In this document: positions 9,888-18,488 of the stretch, one piece after another | Layout of the letters: every line of letters starts with the position of its first letter | Numbering within the stretch: the stretch's first letter is position 1 | Source: an uncultured Helicobacteraceae bacterium | GTDB taxonomy: Bacteria; Campylobacterota; Campylobacteria; Campylobacterales; Helicobacteraceae | Reading direction: 5' to 3' | NCBI GenBank assembly: GCA_947176375.1 | Contig: CAMWQM010000013.1 | Span: forward strand, 1 to 51,318 | DNA: 51,318 bases | Position numbers and translations under genes: made by a program | The notes under the pieces: generated by a model | What the model saw: only the letters and a program-made list of their open reading frames with translations | Databases searched by the model: none | What the model was told of the DNA's origin: nothing

Positions 9888-11129
9888 ATGTCAAAAAAAA
9901 TTATAGGAAAAAATGTGAAAAATATTAGTTTTCAACAAGCCCTGGACTTGATTAAATCACTAGAAATTGAAAGTGTGGGTAAAGAAAAAGTATTCATCAA
10001 TAAAAGTGTAGGCAGAATCCTTTCAAATGATATTCATTCAAAAGAATCCTCGCCAAAATTTGATACCTCAAATATGGACGGATATGCGCTAAATTACGAT
10101 GATTTGGAGATTTTAAAAAAAGATGGGTTAATTATAGATTCTATAAATAAGGCTGGAAATACATATAATTGCACTATTAAAAAAGGATTCTGTATTAAAA
10201 CCTTCACAGGCTCTAAAATGCCACAAAATGCTGATAGCCTAGCTATTGTCGAGCAAGTAGAAGTAAAAGAAAATAGAATCTTTTTAAAAAAAAATGAAAA
10301 TATAGAAAAAAATCAACATATAAGAAAAAAGGGTGAAAATTATACTAAAGATTTGCCTCTATTTAAAAAAGGAAAACTTATCACTCCGCTTGATATAGGG
10401 CTATTAGCACAAAATAGTAATGTAATGATTGAAGTTTTTAGAAAGATTCGAGTTAGGATTCTAAGTAGTGGGGATGAGATTATCGAGCTAGGTGAGAGAA
10501 GTGAGAGTGAAAATTTTATTTATAGTTCAAATAATCATATTTTAAGTGCGATTGCAAAGTCGCTAGGTTGTGAGGTTTCACTCTATGGAATCTTAAAAGA
10601 TGATAAAGAAGTCATTAAAAATGAAATACAAAATGCCCTAAATGACAATGATATAGTAATTACCACGGGCGGAATGAGCAAGGGAGACTTTGATTTTACA
10701 AAAGAAATCGTCGGGAATCTTGGGGAAAGTATCTTTAGTGGAGTAAAAATCAAACCCGGAAAAGTAATATCCTATATAAAATGCAAAAACAATAAGCATA
10801 TATTTGCGCTTCCAGGTAATCCGCTCTCAAGCGTTATATCATTTATGCTATTTGGTAGATTAATTATTCAAAAGCTGCTCTCTTTAGAGCCAAATATCAC
10901 TTTTTACAAAGCTAAACTACTAAATCCTATTGTTAAAAAAGATATAAGAACTGAATTTATAACATCTAAAGTATTTTTAGAAAATGGAATCTTTGCTATA
11001 GAGCCACAAAGCAAGTCATCTTATATGATAGATAATTTAAATGGTGCTTTAGCAGTAGTGGATAGAGATTTTGAAATCAATGAATTAATAGATATAATTT
11101 TATTTGATGATTTACTTAAAATTAATTAA
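9888..11129 (+). CDS. moeA: Molybdopterin molybdenumtransferase MoeA
   Basis: MoeA inserts molybdate into adenylylated molybdopterin (made by Mog), releasing AMP and giving active cofactor. At 413 residues it is standard. The N-terminal domain shows SPKFDTSNMDGYAL (about residues 48-61) and KTFTGSKMPQNADSLAIVEQ (about 103-122). The MoCF-like domain has ILSSGDEIIELGE and the pterin-binding loop VITTGGMSKGDFDF (about 258-271), then ALPGNPLSSVISFM (about 306-319) and a C-terminal beta domain. It heads a run of five cofactor genes on the plus strand. No Shine-Dalgarno sequence precedes the ATG. Confidence 0.95.
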   Translation: MSKKIIGKNVKNISFQQALDLIKSLEIESVGKEKVFINKSVGRILSNDIHSKESSPKFDTSNMDGYALNYDDLEILKKDGLIIDSINKAGNTYNCTIKKGFCIKTFTGSKMPQNADSLAIVEQVEVKENRIFLKKNENIEKNQHIRKKGENYTKDLPLFKKGKLITPLDIGLLAQNSNVMIEVFRKIRVRILSSGDEIIELGERSESENFIYSSNNHILSAIAKSLGCEVSLYGILKDDKEVIKNEIQNALNDNDIVITTGGMSKGDFDFTKEIVGNLGESIFSGVKIKPGKVISYIKCKNNKHIFALPGNPLSSVISFMLFGRLIIQKLLSLEPNITFYKAKLLNPIVKKDIRTEFITSKVFLENGIFAIEPQSKSSYMIDNLNGALAVVDRDFEINELIDIILFDDLLKIN

Positions 11130-11161
11130 ACTATTAAAAATATACTAAAAAAGGAATAAAA

Positions 11162-11386
11162 ATGATAAAAGTTAATTTTTTGGGACCAATAGGACTAGAT
11201 TCAATTGAATTAGAATCTAAAAATTTTGCTGAATTGAGAAAAAAACTACAAAACATAGAATCTCTAAAAAATTGGCTACCACTTTGTGCTGTGGCATTAA
11301 ATGATGAGATTATCAAAGACACTTCAAATATCACATTTAAAGATAATGATGTTATTTCGCTTCTACCTCCTGTTTGTGGTGGATAA
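11162..11386 (+). CDS. moaD: Molybdopterin synthase small (sulfur carrier) subunit MoaD
   Basis: This is a ubiquitin-like sulfur carrier. Its C-terminal Gly thiocarboxylate donates sulfur to the pterin within the MoaD-MoaE synthase. It has 74 residues, with the typical ending DVISLLPPVCGG and its terminal Gly-Gly. ELESKNFAELRKKLQ and NDEIIKDTSNITFKDND match the fold's helix and strands. The start has a clear AGGA at a suitable distance, and the gene lies 32 bases after moeA and just before moaE. Confidence 0.92.
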   Translation: MIKVNFLGPIGLDSIELESKNFAELRKKLQNIESLKNWLPLCAVALNDEIIKDTSNITFKDNDVISLLPPVCGG

Positions 11387-11445
11387 ATGACTAGAAATCA
11401 CTAAAATTATGATAAATGATGGGCAACAGGCAATAATTAAAAAAT

Positions 11446-11916
11446 ATGGTAGTAAAATTAAAATATATGGAATCTAAAATGTTAGAAATATCGCAAGGTA
11501 GCATTGATACGAATAAATATTACTCTCTTTGGGAAAAGTATGCTAGGGAAAATAATTGTGGAGCTTATAGCATATTTGTAGGTGTTGTGCGAGATGAAAG
11601 TAATATTAGTGCTCTTAGCTTTGATATTTATTTGCCAATCCTACAAAACTGGTTTGATAAATGGCAAAGCAAAGCAAAAAATAATAATGCAAAAATATAT
11701 ATGGTGCATTCTAGTGGTGATGTGGAAGTTGGCAAAGTGTCTTTTATGTGTGCAATTATTTCACCAAATAGAAATGTTGCGCTAGATTTATATGATAAAT
11801 TTATAGAGGATTTTAAGCAAAATGCTCCAATATGGAAATATGATATTAAAAATGGGGCTAGAATCTACGCAAGAGAACGTAGCAAATTAATACAAGGGGC
11901 TGGAATCTTACAATGA
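11446..11916 (+). CDS. moaE: Molybdopterin synthase catalytic subunit MoaE
   Basis: This is the large subunit of molybdopterin synthase, which makes the dithiolene from cyclic pyranopterin using MoaD thiocarboxylate. The family pattern is seen in YSIFVGVVRDES (about residues 41-52), SFDIYLPILQNWFDKW, and the core VHSSGDVEVGKVSFMCAIIS (about 87-106). WKYDIKNGARIY near the C-terminus holds the conserved Lys region. Most relatives start at the in-frame ATG at 11479 (MLEISQGSID), which has a weak GGA upstream; the longer start at 11446 lacks a good ribosome site, so the first 11 residues are doubtful. The last bases overlap mobB as ATGA. Confidence 0.9.
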   Translation: MVVKLKYMESKMLEISQGSIDTNKYYSLWEKYARENNCGAYSIFVGVVRDESNISALSFDIYLPILQNWFDKWQSKAKNNNAKIYMVHSSGDVEVGKVSFMCAIISPNRNVALDLYDKFIEDFKQNAPIWKYDIKNGARIYARERSKLIQGAGILQ

Positions 11917-12386
11917 CAAAAATAATTAGTTTTAGTGGTGTATCAAATAGCGGGAAAACAACGCTAATAGATGGGCTTTGCAAGATTCTAATTCCTAGAT
12001 TTAAAGTTGGTGTAATCAAACACGACCCAAAAAACAAAGCTTTATTCGATACAAAAGGCAAAGATAGCTACAAATTTTTTGAAAGTGGCGCAAATGTAGC
12101 ATTAGTATCACCTTCACAAACCACAATTAGATTCCAAAAAAACATAGAAAATTCAAAAATTTTAGAACTTTTTAATATGAATGAGCCGCTAGATTATCTC
12201 TTTATTGAGGGCTTTAAAACTATGCCATTTAAAAAAATTTGCGTTATAAGAGATAATTTTAACCAAGAAGAAGTGGATAATGCAACTGCTATCGCCACTT
12301 TAATGGAAAATAAAATAAAATTTAGAAATAAAATTGTGCTTGATTTAAACAATCATAATGAAATTTTAAAATGGATAGATAAGTGA
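11913..12386 (+). CDS. mobB: Molybdopterin-guanine dinucleotide biosynthesis protein MobB
   Basis: MobB is a GTP-binding protein that assists MobA in attaching GMP to molybdopterin for bis-MGD enzymes. It has 157 residues, with a P-loop GVSNSGKTTLID at about residues 7-18, the family's KVGVIKHDPK segment (about 31-40) and a DTKGKDSYKFFESGA switch-like region (about 46-60). DYLFIEGFKTMPFKKICVIR (about 93-112) is the Walker B-like strand. Its start overlaps the stop of moaE by four bases and its own stop overlaps the mog start, which indicates translational coupling. MobA is not in the window. Confidence 0.92.
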   Translation: MTKIISFSGVSNSGKTTLIDGLCKILIPRFKVGVIKHDPKNKALFDTKGKDSYKFFESGANVALVSPSQTTIRFQKNIENSKILELFNMNEPLDYLFIEGFKTMPFKKICVIRDNFNQEEVDNATAIATLMENKIKFRNKIVLDLNNHNEILKWIDK

Positions 12387-12901
12387 TAAAAATAGGCATT
12401 CTAACGGCATCAGATAGGGCATCAAGCGGAATTTATGAAGATTTAAGTGGGAAGGCGATAATAGAGGTTTTAAATTCATATTTACTAACAGAGTGGCAAA
12501 GTGAATATAGGCTAGTTAGCGATGAATTTGAAATTATCAAAGAAACTTTGCTAAATTTAAGCAAAGTTTGCTCTCTTATCTTAACCACAGGCGGGACAGG
12601 ACCAGCGACAAGAGATGTAACACCAGAGGCTACGATTAGCGTATGTCAAAAAATACTTCCAGGTTTTGGTGAATTAATGCGAAATGTGAGTTTGAAATAT
12701 GTCCCAACTGCCATTCTCTCAAGACAGACTGCAGGAATCTGCAATCAAAGCTTAATCATAAACTTACCAGGCAAACCAAAAAGCATAAAAGAATGTCTTG
12801 ATGCAGTCTTTCCAGCTGTGCCTTATTGCCTTGATTTAATTGGTGGAGATTATTTAGAAACTAACGAGAAAGTGATTAAAGCATTTCGACCAAAATCTTA
12901 A
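12383..12901 (+). CDS. mog: Molybdopterin adenylyltransferase Mog
   Basis: Mog adenylylates molybdopterin so that MoeA can insert molybdate. The 172 residues fit MogA. The N-terminus IKIGILTASDRASSGIYED (residues 2-20) and the substrate loop LILTTGGTGPATRDVTPEAT (about 65-84) are diagnostic, and LINLPGKPKSIKECLDAVFP matches the C-terminal half. It starts with GTG, overlapping the mobB stop as GTGA, and ends the molybdenum cofactor run. MoaB-like proteins share the motif, but the length and C-terminus favour Mog. Confidence 0.92.
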   Translation: MIKIGILTASDRASSGIYEDLSGKAIIEVLNSYLLTEWQSEYRLVSDEFEIIKETLLNLSKVCSLILTTGGTGPATRDVTPEATISVCQKILPGFGELMRNVSLKYVPTAILSRQTAGICNQSLIINLPGKPKSIKECLDAVFPAVPYCLDLIGGDYLETNEKVIKAFRPKS

Positions 12902-13083
12902 AATTTTATATATAAATCATTTTTAAATTAATTTTAATCTTTTATCATCATAGCCATATTTATTCTAAATAAACAAGCTATAATATAATTTTATTTTTCA
13001 CAATGAGGGCAGAAGTTTTGTAGCAATATTTTTATAAAATTCTAAAATATAATTAGAAATAAATGCTTAAAGAAGGGATTAAA

Positions 13084-13619
13084 ATGAAAAATATGCAATT
13101 ATAATAATTTTTATGGCATTTATTTTAGTGCTTTAATAGAAATAAATAACTATAAGATGAGTGAAGAGCAAAATGAGATAAATAAAAGCACAATAAAATA
13201 ATTCAATCCATCATAAACTGCAATAGAAACAATAAATGCTCTAATATGGTGGAGCTATCTAGGACTTGTAATAATGAGGCTTTTTGGATATTTTACTCTT
13301 GGACTAGAATATTAATCAAAAGATAAAAATAAGCCCTGCAAATTTTTAAAAAATTATGATGTAGAAAATAATAGTGCTTGTTTAATAGTAGCATATTTAC
13401 AAAAAGATTTTGACAAAATAAATTCATTATTAAAAGAATTATGTGATAAATATGATACCTATTATTGTGCAACACTTAGTGGAATGAAACTTAGAGAAAT
13501 AAATGGGAAAATACCCTACAACGACATCAAAAAATCCAAAAAAAGAATCAAAAATATTTTCAAAAGCCTATGATTTGGGAATAGAAAGTGCCTGTGAATA
13601 TATAAAAGATATTTGTTAA
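13084..13619 (+). pseudogene. Decayed small membrane/Cys-containing protein gene
   Basis: A plus-strand reading frame can be followed through stops and a shift. Residues IETINALIWWSYLGLVIM are coded at 13223-13276, giving a hydrophobic segment. An in-frame TAA follows at 13313-13315, then a long open stretch with PCKFLKNYDVENNSACL, CDKYDTYYCATLSGM and YNDIKKSKKRIKNIF. After a one-base shift near 13563 the frame continues as KAYDLGIESACEYIKDIC and stops at 13617-13619. The regularly placed Cys residues loosely recall Helicobacter Cys-rich (Sel1-like) proteins, but I cannot assign a family. Upstream pieces starting at 13084 are also broken. Confidence 0.4.
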
Positions 13620-14047
13620 CTTAATCATAAGTGGGCTTTTTATAACTTAACAAATCTAATCTATTTCATAAACTCTAAGAATCCACTGCGAATAATATGA
13701 ACTTTAATTAGCCTAAAGTTTAATTAACCAAAAAAAGATTCTAAATAATTTAAAAAATCTTAATTTTGCGTGATTTTGCTATCTTAAGAAATATTGATAT
13801 TTGTAAAAAATCTAAAAATATATCTTGGAGTTAGAATCTAAAAAGTCTATTTTTTAAATCTTAAAAATTGAATATTCGCTAAATTCCACCAAATATAGCA
13901 ACTTTTAAAGATTTTACTTAGATTCTAGAATCTAGAAAAAGTATTTTTTAGATTCTGTTAAATTATGGGACTTTATGAAATATTTTAAAATTTTATGCAA
14001 ATAAGATAAATTACAAAACATTATAAAGCCATAACCAAATAAAATCT
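13620..14047. other. Intergenic stretch rich in the TAGATTCTA word
   Basis: About 430 bases between the decayed gene and the WD40-type gene. No open frame of note was seen. Several copies of GAATCT/AGATTC occur in 13735-13960, including a head-to-head pair forming a 16-base palindrome. Confidence 0.5.
13919..13934. repeat. 16-base perfect palindrome made of two TAGATTCTA words
   Basis: TAGATTCTAGAATCTA reads the same on both strands. It consists of two inverted copies of the word that is over-represented throughout the window, and another AGATTC follows about 15 bases later. It lies downstream of both neighbouring genes, so a terminator, a protein-binding site or a repeat remnant are all possible. 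No T-tract directly follows the palindrome. Confidence 0.5.
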
Positions 14048-15724
14048 TTAATCTATTGTATTAATTTTTTGAATTAGATTATCCACTTCATCGACTTTAA
14101 TCTCTAAATTTGTCGCAAAATATTTATATTCCTTAAAATTCTTTAAAATAGTAATGTTTTCTCTGCATTCCGCTAGATTTATAGAATAGAGCGAATCTAA
14201 ACACTTAAAATAATACATTTGAGCATCATCTTCAATCTCTTTGCTATCTTGCAAATATGTTATAAATTTATACTCCTGTTTTAGCTTAAAATATACTTTG
14301 TAGTTTTTTTCCTCTATTGCCTTTATTGCTTCATCTACTTTGTGTGGATATAAAAATATCTCTTGGATAACTTGCATATTAGTTGGAATCTTTTTATAAA
14401 TCATCATAAGCGTATTTGCATCATCTTTCTTGCCTTTTTTGATTAATTCTTTTGCAAGTATTATTACTTTTGAAAATCTATTATTAAAATCAATATAGCT
14501 TTTAAGATTTTTAAGCAGTGGATTCTTCTGCACCAAAGGAATGGCGCGGGCTTCCATATTCATAGACATTAGACTTTCAAATTCCTCAATACCTTTGATG
14601 TTACTAATGATATTTGAAATAATTGAGCTTTTGGTGGCAATGGATAAGTATTTTTGTAAATTTTCTATTGCTTTTGCTTGATTGTTACTACAAGCAAGTG
14701 CTTTTGCTTCTAGCAAATCAACCTCAAATCTTGCTTCTAATTGCAGATAAAAATTCTCACTTTGTAAAAATTTATTTTCATCTATGAATTGATAAGCATT
14801 TGCAATCTCATTACTATCTATCAAACTAACACAATAATTCATAAAATCATCAAAATTATACGCTCTAATAGTATTTTCAACGCTAGATAGAATAATCATA
14901 TTGTTATTAATTATAAAGCTTTTATATTTATTTTGTGGTAAAAAATTATCTAAAATTTTTTCCTTTTGGTTAAAGTCTATTACCCCTAACACTCCATTTG
15001 AATTTAAGAAAAATAAATAGCTATCTTTGTAATGATGAATATCCAATATCTGCACATAAGCAGCTTGAAACTTGCATAATATTATCCTTGTATTTGTATC
15101 TATTACATAAATATAGCCAGATATATCACCAAGTGCCAAAAACTTGGAATCATTAAAAAATCTAACACATTTTATCGCACTAGTTGATGCAAATACAAAA
15201 CTTCCTATCCTATCTTTATTTTTATCAAATAACATTACTCTTCTATCATAACCAACCGAGATGATAAATCGCTTGTTTGGGCTTTCTTTTGATAAAAGTA
15301 CGAAATCTTTATGCCTTGTGATAATTCCTAAAATCTTTCCACTATAAATATCCCAATTACTCAAAACTCCATTCTTACCACCAATTAAAATGCTACTACC
15401 ATCATCACTTATACTAATGCTTTCAATTTTAGAATCTTGAATTTTTAGCATTCTAATTATCTTTGATTGCTGTGTATCTACTATCAAAACGCTATTTTCT
15501 GTTCTATCAATATAAGCAAATAGTGGCATGGATCTACAAAGTGAAATTTTATGTGTGCTTTGAGATTTTATTATATCAATATTAATTTTTTTGCTGCTAT
15601 TATTTAGTGTATCGCTAATCCAGTATATAGATTCCATAAAATCAAATGCAAAAATAGTATTTTGGAAAAGATTAAAAATATCTGCATTATATTCACAATC
15701 TATTTGAAATGTCGGCTCTATCAT
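14048..15724 (-). CDS. WD40/beta-propeller-type protein with helical C-terminus
   Basis: There is no signal peptide, so the protein is probably cytoplasmic. About residues 25-285 contain repeated blocks of the WD40 kind: ISISDDGSSILIGGKNGVLS NWD, RFIISVGYDRRVMLFDKNKD and IKCVRFFNDSKFLALGDISG, each a four-strand blade with a G-x-D or D-x-R turn. Residues from about 290 to 558 are mostly helical and may form an alpha-solenoid (TPR-like) scaffold. The start has a strong AGGAG sequence and lies 4 bases after the DUF342 gene, so the two proteins are likely made together. Its role is unknown; a scaffold at the membrane or cell pole would fit the architecture, but this is speculation. Confidence 0.6.
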   Translation of the reverse strand: MIEPTFQIDCEYNADIFNLFQNTIFAFDFMESIYWISDTLNNSSKKINIDIIKSQSTHKISLCRSMPLFAYIDRTENSVLIVDTQQSKIIRMLKIQDSKIESISISDDGSSILIGGKNGVLSNWDIYSGKILGIITRHKDFVLLSKESPNKRFIISVGYDRRVMLFDKNKDRIGSFVFASTSAIKCVRFFNDSKFLALGDISGYIYVIDTNTRIILCKFQAAYVQILDIHHYKDSYLFFLNSNGVLGVIDFNQKEKILDNFLPQNKYKSFIINNNMIILSSVENTIRAYNFDDFMNYCVSLIDSNEIANAYQFIDENKFLQSENFYLQLEARFEVDLLEAKALACSNNQAKAIENLQKYLSIATKSSIISNIISNIKGIEEFESLMSMNMEARAIPLVQKNPLLKNLKSYIDFNNRFSKVIILAKELIKKGKKDDANTLMMIYKKIPTNMQVIQEIFLYPHKVDEAIKAIEEKNYKVYFKLKQEYKFITYLQDSKEIEDDAQMYYFKCLDSLYSINLAECRENITILKNFKEYKYFATNLEIKVDEVDNLIQKINTID

Positions 15725-15728
15725 TACT

Positions 15729-17525
15729 CTACTCCTTATAACAAACTATTTTTATTGCATTAGAAGTATTATTTAGCATAACTCTTTTAATAGGATTTAA
15801 ATTACTTGCACTTACATTATACCTACTCTCCACTCCATAGAAATTTATAAATCTAATATAAAAATTAATAGTGCATTTATTCTCAAATATAATTTCTATA
15901 TCAAACATTTCTTCTAATTTTTTATTAATTTCATTTCTAACTTCATTTTCTTGCTCACTAATATTTGCTATCAAATTATTATATTTTTCTAAAACTTGTG
16001 TGGAATTATTTTTTTTCATCATATATTTATTCATCAAATTTTCCCAATCATAGAGGGTGAAATCTACATTTTTAGATTCTAAAGATTCATAAATCAAAGT
16101 ATTATTTATACAATCACTATTTAGCCTATTTTCATCAGCCAAAAAAATGCTTTTAAGCTTATTTAGATTTAGCAGTCTTTCATTTAATCTATCAAGATAT
16201 TTTTTATGCTCTCCATAAGAACAGGGATATAAAATAAATTCATTATTTTGTCCCTCCATCACACCTATATTTAGAGATTTTTGAACGAATAAAATATTAT
16301 TTGATTTAATTTTTGAGATTCTAGCGTTGTTAAAATAAATTCTAGAACCATTTATATAGTTTATTAATAATTCATCACATTCAATATTTGCATTTTCACA
16401 ATACCTTATCTCAGCTTCCTTTGCCTCTAGTTTTCCTTTAAAATGCAAAATGGAAGCTCTAGTCGTTTTAATATGACTTTTGATATGAACTTGCCCTTTG
16501 ATAAACAAATCTTTTGAAATGATATTTGCTGCACCTACATTTCCTACAATCTTTAAAGTATCTATGTTTAGTGAAATTCCAGAACTTATAACATCTTTTG
16601 TTAGATTATCATTTTTAACTACTAGAGATTCTATTCCTTGCTCTTGAATATTTAGCAAATTTTGAGGATTAATATAGTTTAGCATAATAATATCAGAAAT
16701 TAACATAGTATTATTTACTATTGAAACAAAGCCATCTTTTATGGCAGTATATAGAATCTTATCATTTTCTTGTGTAATTTCTACTCCCTCTCCTGCTAAG
16801 ATTCCTATTGGATATGAAGTGCCTATACCATAAATATTTCCATAAATATTTCGCCAAGTCGAGCTATAAGTAGGTTTTTGATAGCTTAATAAAATCTCAC
16901 CTTTCGTAACCTTTAAAAATCCGCCACTTAAAAGTAAGCTATTGTGAGATAAAACAGATATTGTCTTACTTTTTGAGATAATCAATATCATTGCGACACT
17001 ATTAATACTAGACTCTTTTAGTTTGGCTATATTAATAGTGTAATATTTTGGGTGGGAATCGTTACTTCGCAATTTCTGTGCAATATCTAAAATATCTCTT
17101 TTTATATTACTCCATCCAAGCCCAATAATTATCCCTCTATATGCACAAATATTTAGTATAGTGCTTTGAATAATACTTTCTAAATTACTATTTTGTGGGA
17201 TTCTCTCTGTGTATATTAGGGCTTTTAGCTCTGTGTTATTATCATTTGTTTGAAGCTGAATTAAAATAGGATAAAACGAATTTTTACGCTTGAAAATCTC
17301 TATTGTGTAATCTTGAGTTATTTTATAGTTAGTATCTAAATAATTATTTAGCTCTTTATTTTCTATAAGAGTTTTACTATTTATATCATTAAAATCTTTT
17401 AGGATATAAGTTTTATAAGACACAAGTGTATAATCAAGTAATAAATCATTAATTTTATACTCTTGTGCAAATTGCTTTAATATTGATTTTATATCACTAC
17501 CACTACGCAAATTCTTGCCATTCAT
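15729..17525 (-). CDS. FapA/DUF342 family polymer-forming protein
   Basis: The central part (about residues 195-440) looks like the DUF342/FapA right-handed beta-helix. Short strands with regularly spaced Ile, Val and Asn follow one another (VISSGISLNIDTLKIVGNVG, AANIISKDLFIKGQVHIKSH, ASILHFKGKLEAKEAEIRYC). A coiled-coil-like helical region follows near 455-545 (NEVRNEINKKLEEMF) and a beta C-terminus. The family includes flagellar and cell-envelope assembly proteins in Campylobacterota and Vibrio. At 598 residues it is normal for the family. It is first of a two-gene unit with the WD40-type protein downstream. The family is likely; the cellular task is not visible. Confidence 0.7.
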   Translation of the reverse strand: MNGKNLRSGSDIKSILKQFAQEYKINDLLLDYTLVSYKTYILKDFNDINSKTLIENKELNNYLDTNYKITQDYTIEIFKRKNSFYPILIQLQTNDNNTELKALIYTERIPQNSNLESIIQSTILNICAYRGIIIGLGWSNIKRDILDIAQKLRSNDSHPKYYTINIAKLKESSINSVAMILIISKSKTISVLSHNSLLLSGGFLKVTKGEILLSYQKPTYSSTWRNIYGNIYGIGTSYPIGILAGEGVEITQENDKILYTAIKDGFVSIVNNTMLISDIIMLNYINPQNLLNIQEQGIESLVVKNDNLTKDVISSGISLNIDTLKIVGNVGAANIISKDLFIKGQVHIKSHIKTTRASILHFKGKLEAKEAEIRYCENANIECDELLINYINGSRIYFNNARISKIKSNNILFVQKSLNIGVMEGQNNEFILYPCSYGEHKKYLDRLNERLLNLNKLKSIFLADENRLNSDCINNTLIYESLESKNVDFTLYDWENLMNKYMMKKNNSTQVLEKYNNLIANISEQENEVRNEINKKLEEMFDIEIIFENKCTINFYIRFINFYGVESRYNVSASNLNPIKRVMLNNTSNAIKIVCYKE

Positions 17526-17644
17526 ATATATACCTAGAAATTAATTAAACAAAATTATACAAAATTTTTGCATATATTAAATAGCAATAAATAAATCTAG
17601 CGCCAACACTTACCAAACATCAAAATATAAATTAAAGTGCGAGA

Positions 17645-18478
17645 TTAAAACGCAGGAATAATCTCACCTTTAAATTTATCTTCTAAAAATTGCTTTGTTT
17701 TTTGACTATTTAATGCCTCTTTTAGCTTTAAAAGATTCGCATTATCCACTTCATTTTCTCTTACAACTAAGACATTTGCATAAGGTGACCGCTCATCTTC
17801 TAAAAATATTGCCTCTTTTACACTAAATCCTGCTTGAAGTGCGAAATTCCCATTTATCACAGCTGCATCAACATCATCTATAATTTTTGGAAGCATTGCA
17901 GCATCTAGTGATTTTAGCTTAAGATTCTTTTTATTCTCTATAATATCAATTTCTGTTGCATATAAATTATTTGAATCCTTTAGTTTTATAAGCCCATTAT
18001 TATGTAGCAAAATCAATGCTCTACCGCCATTGCTCGGGTCATTTGGAAGTGCTATTGTAGAGCCATCTTTTAAATCTTTAATATCTTTTATTTTTTTAGA
18101 ATAGAAACCTAGCGGCTCAATATGGGCTTTAGCAATAGATTTAATTTTTAGCTTTTTATCTTCTACCATTTTGTCTAAATAAGGCTGATGCTGATAGAAA
18201 TTCGCATCAATAGAGCCATCATTTAACGCCATATTTGGCAAAATATAATCACTAAATTCAACGATTTGCAAATCAATTCCCTCATTTTTTAAATCATCTT
18301 TTAGATTCTCCAAAATAATTGCGTGTGGATTTGGAGTAGCACCAACTTTTAAAGTAGTTACTTGATTTGAGCTAGATTCCACTTTTGCACTAGATTCTGT
18401 AGAATCTTTAGTATCTCCACAGCCAACAAACATCACTAAACCTAAAGCTAATAATAACAATTTAATTTTATTTAACAT
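17645..18478 (-). CDS. metQ: Methionine ABC transporter substrate-binding lipoprotein MetQ (copy 1)
   Basis: This is an NlpA/MetQ-type binding protein that delivers methionine to MetNI. The N-terminus ends in a lipobox (LGLVMFVGC, Cys20), so it is tethered to the inner membrane facing the periplasm. Family motifs are LKVGATPNPHAIILE, IVEFSDYILPNMALNDGSID with the NFYQHQPYL segment, and STIALPNDPSNGGRALILLH (about residues 143-162). At 277 residues it is normal. It lies 10 bases after a second, non-lipidated copy that is clearly similar, so this is a tandem duplication with divergence. The D-x-S-N-x-x-R region is conserved in both, so both probably bind an amino acid such as methionine. Confidence 0.88.
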   Translation of the reverse strand: MLNKIKLLLLALGLVMFVGCGDTKDSTESSAKVESSSNQVTTLKVGATPNPHAIILENLKDDLKNEGIDLQIVEFSDYILPNMALNDGSIDANFYQHQPYLDKMVEDKKLKIKSIAKAHIEPLGFYSKKIKDIKDLKDGSTIALPNDPSNGGRALILLHNNGLIKLKDSNNLYATEIDIIENKKNLKLKSLDAAMLPKIIDDVDAAVINGNFALQAGFSVKEAIFLEDERSPYANVLVVRENEVDNANLLKLKEALNSQKTKQFLEDKFKGEIIPAF

Positions 18479-18488
18479 ATTTTCTCCT

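Noticed and set aside
13293-13475. Minus-strand open frame of 60 codons in the 13 kb gap
   Set aside because: Lies opposite the decayed Cys-containing gene, starts without a ribosome site and its composition is not protein-like.
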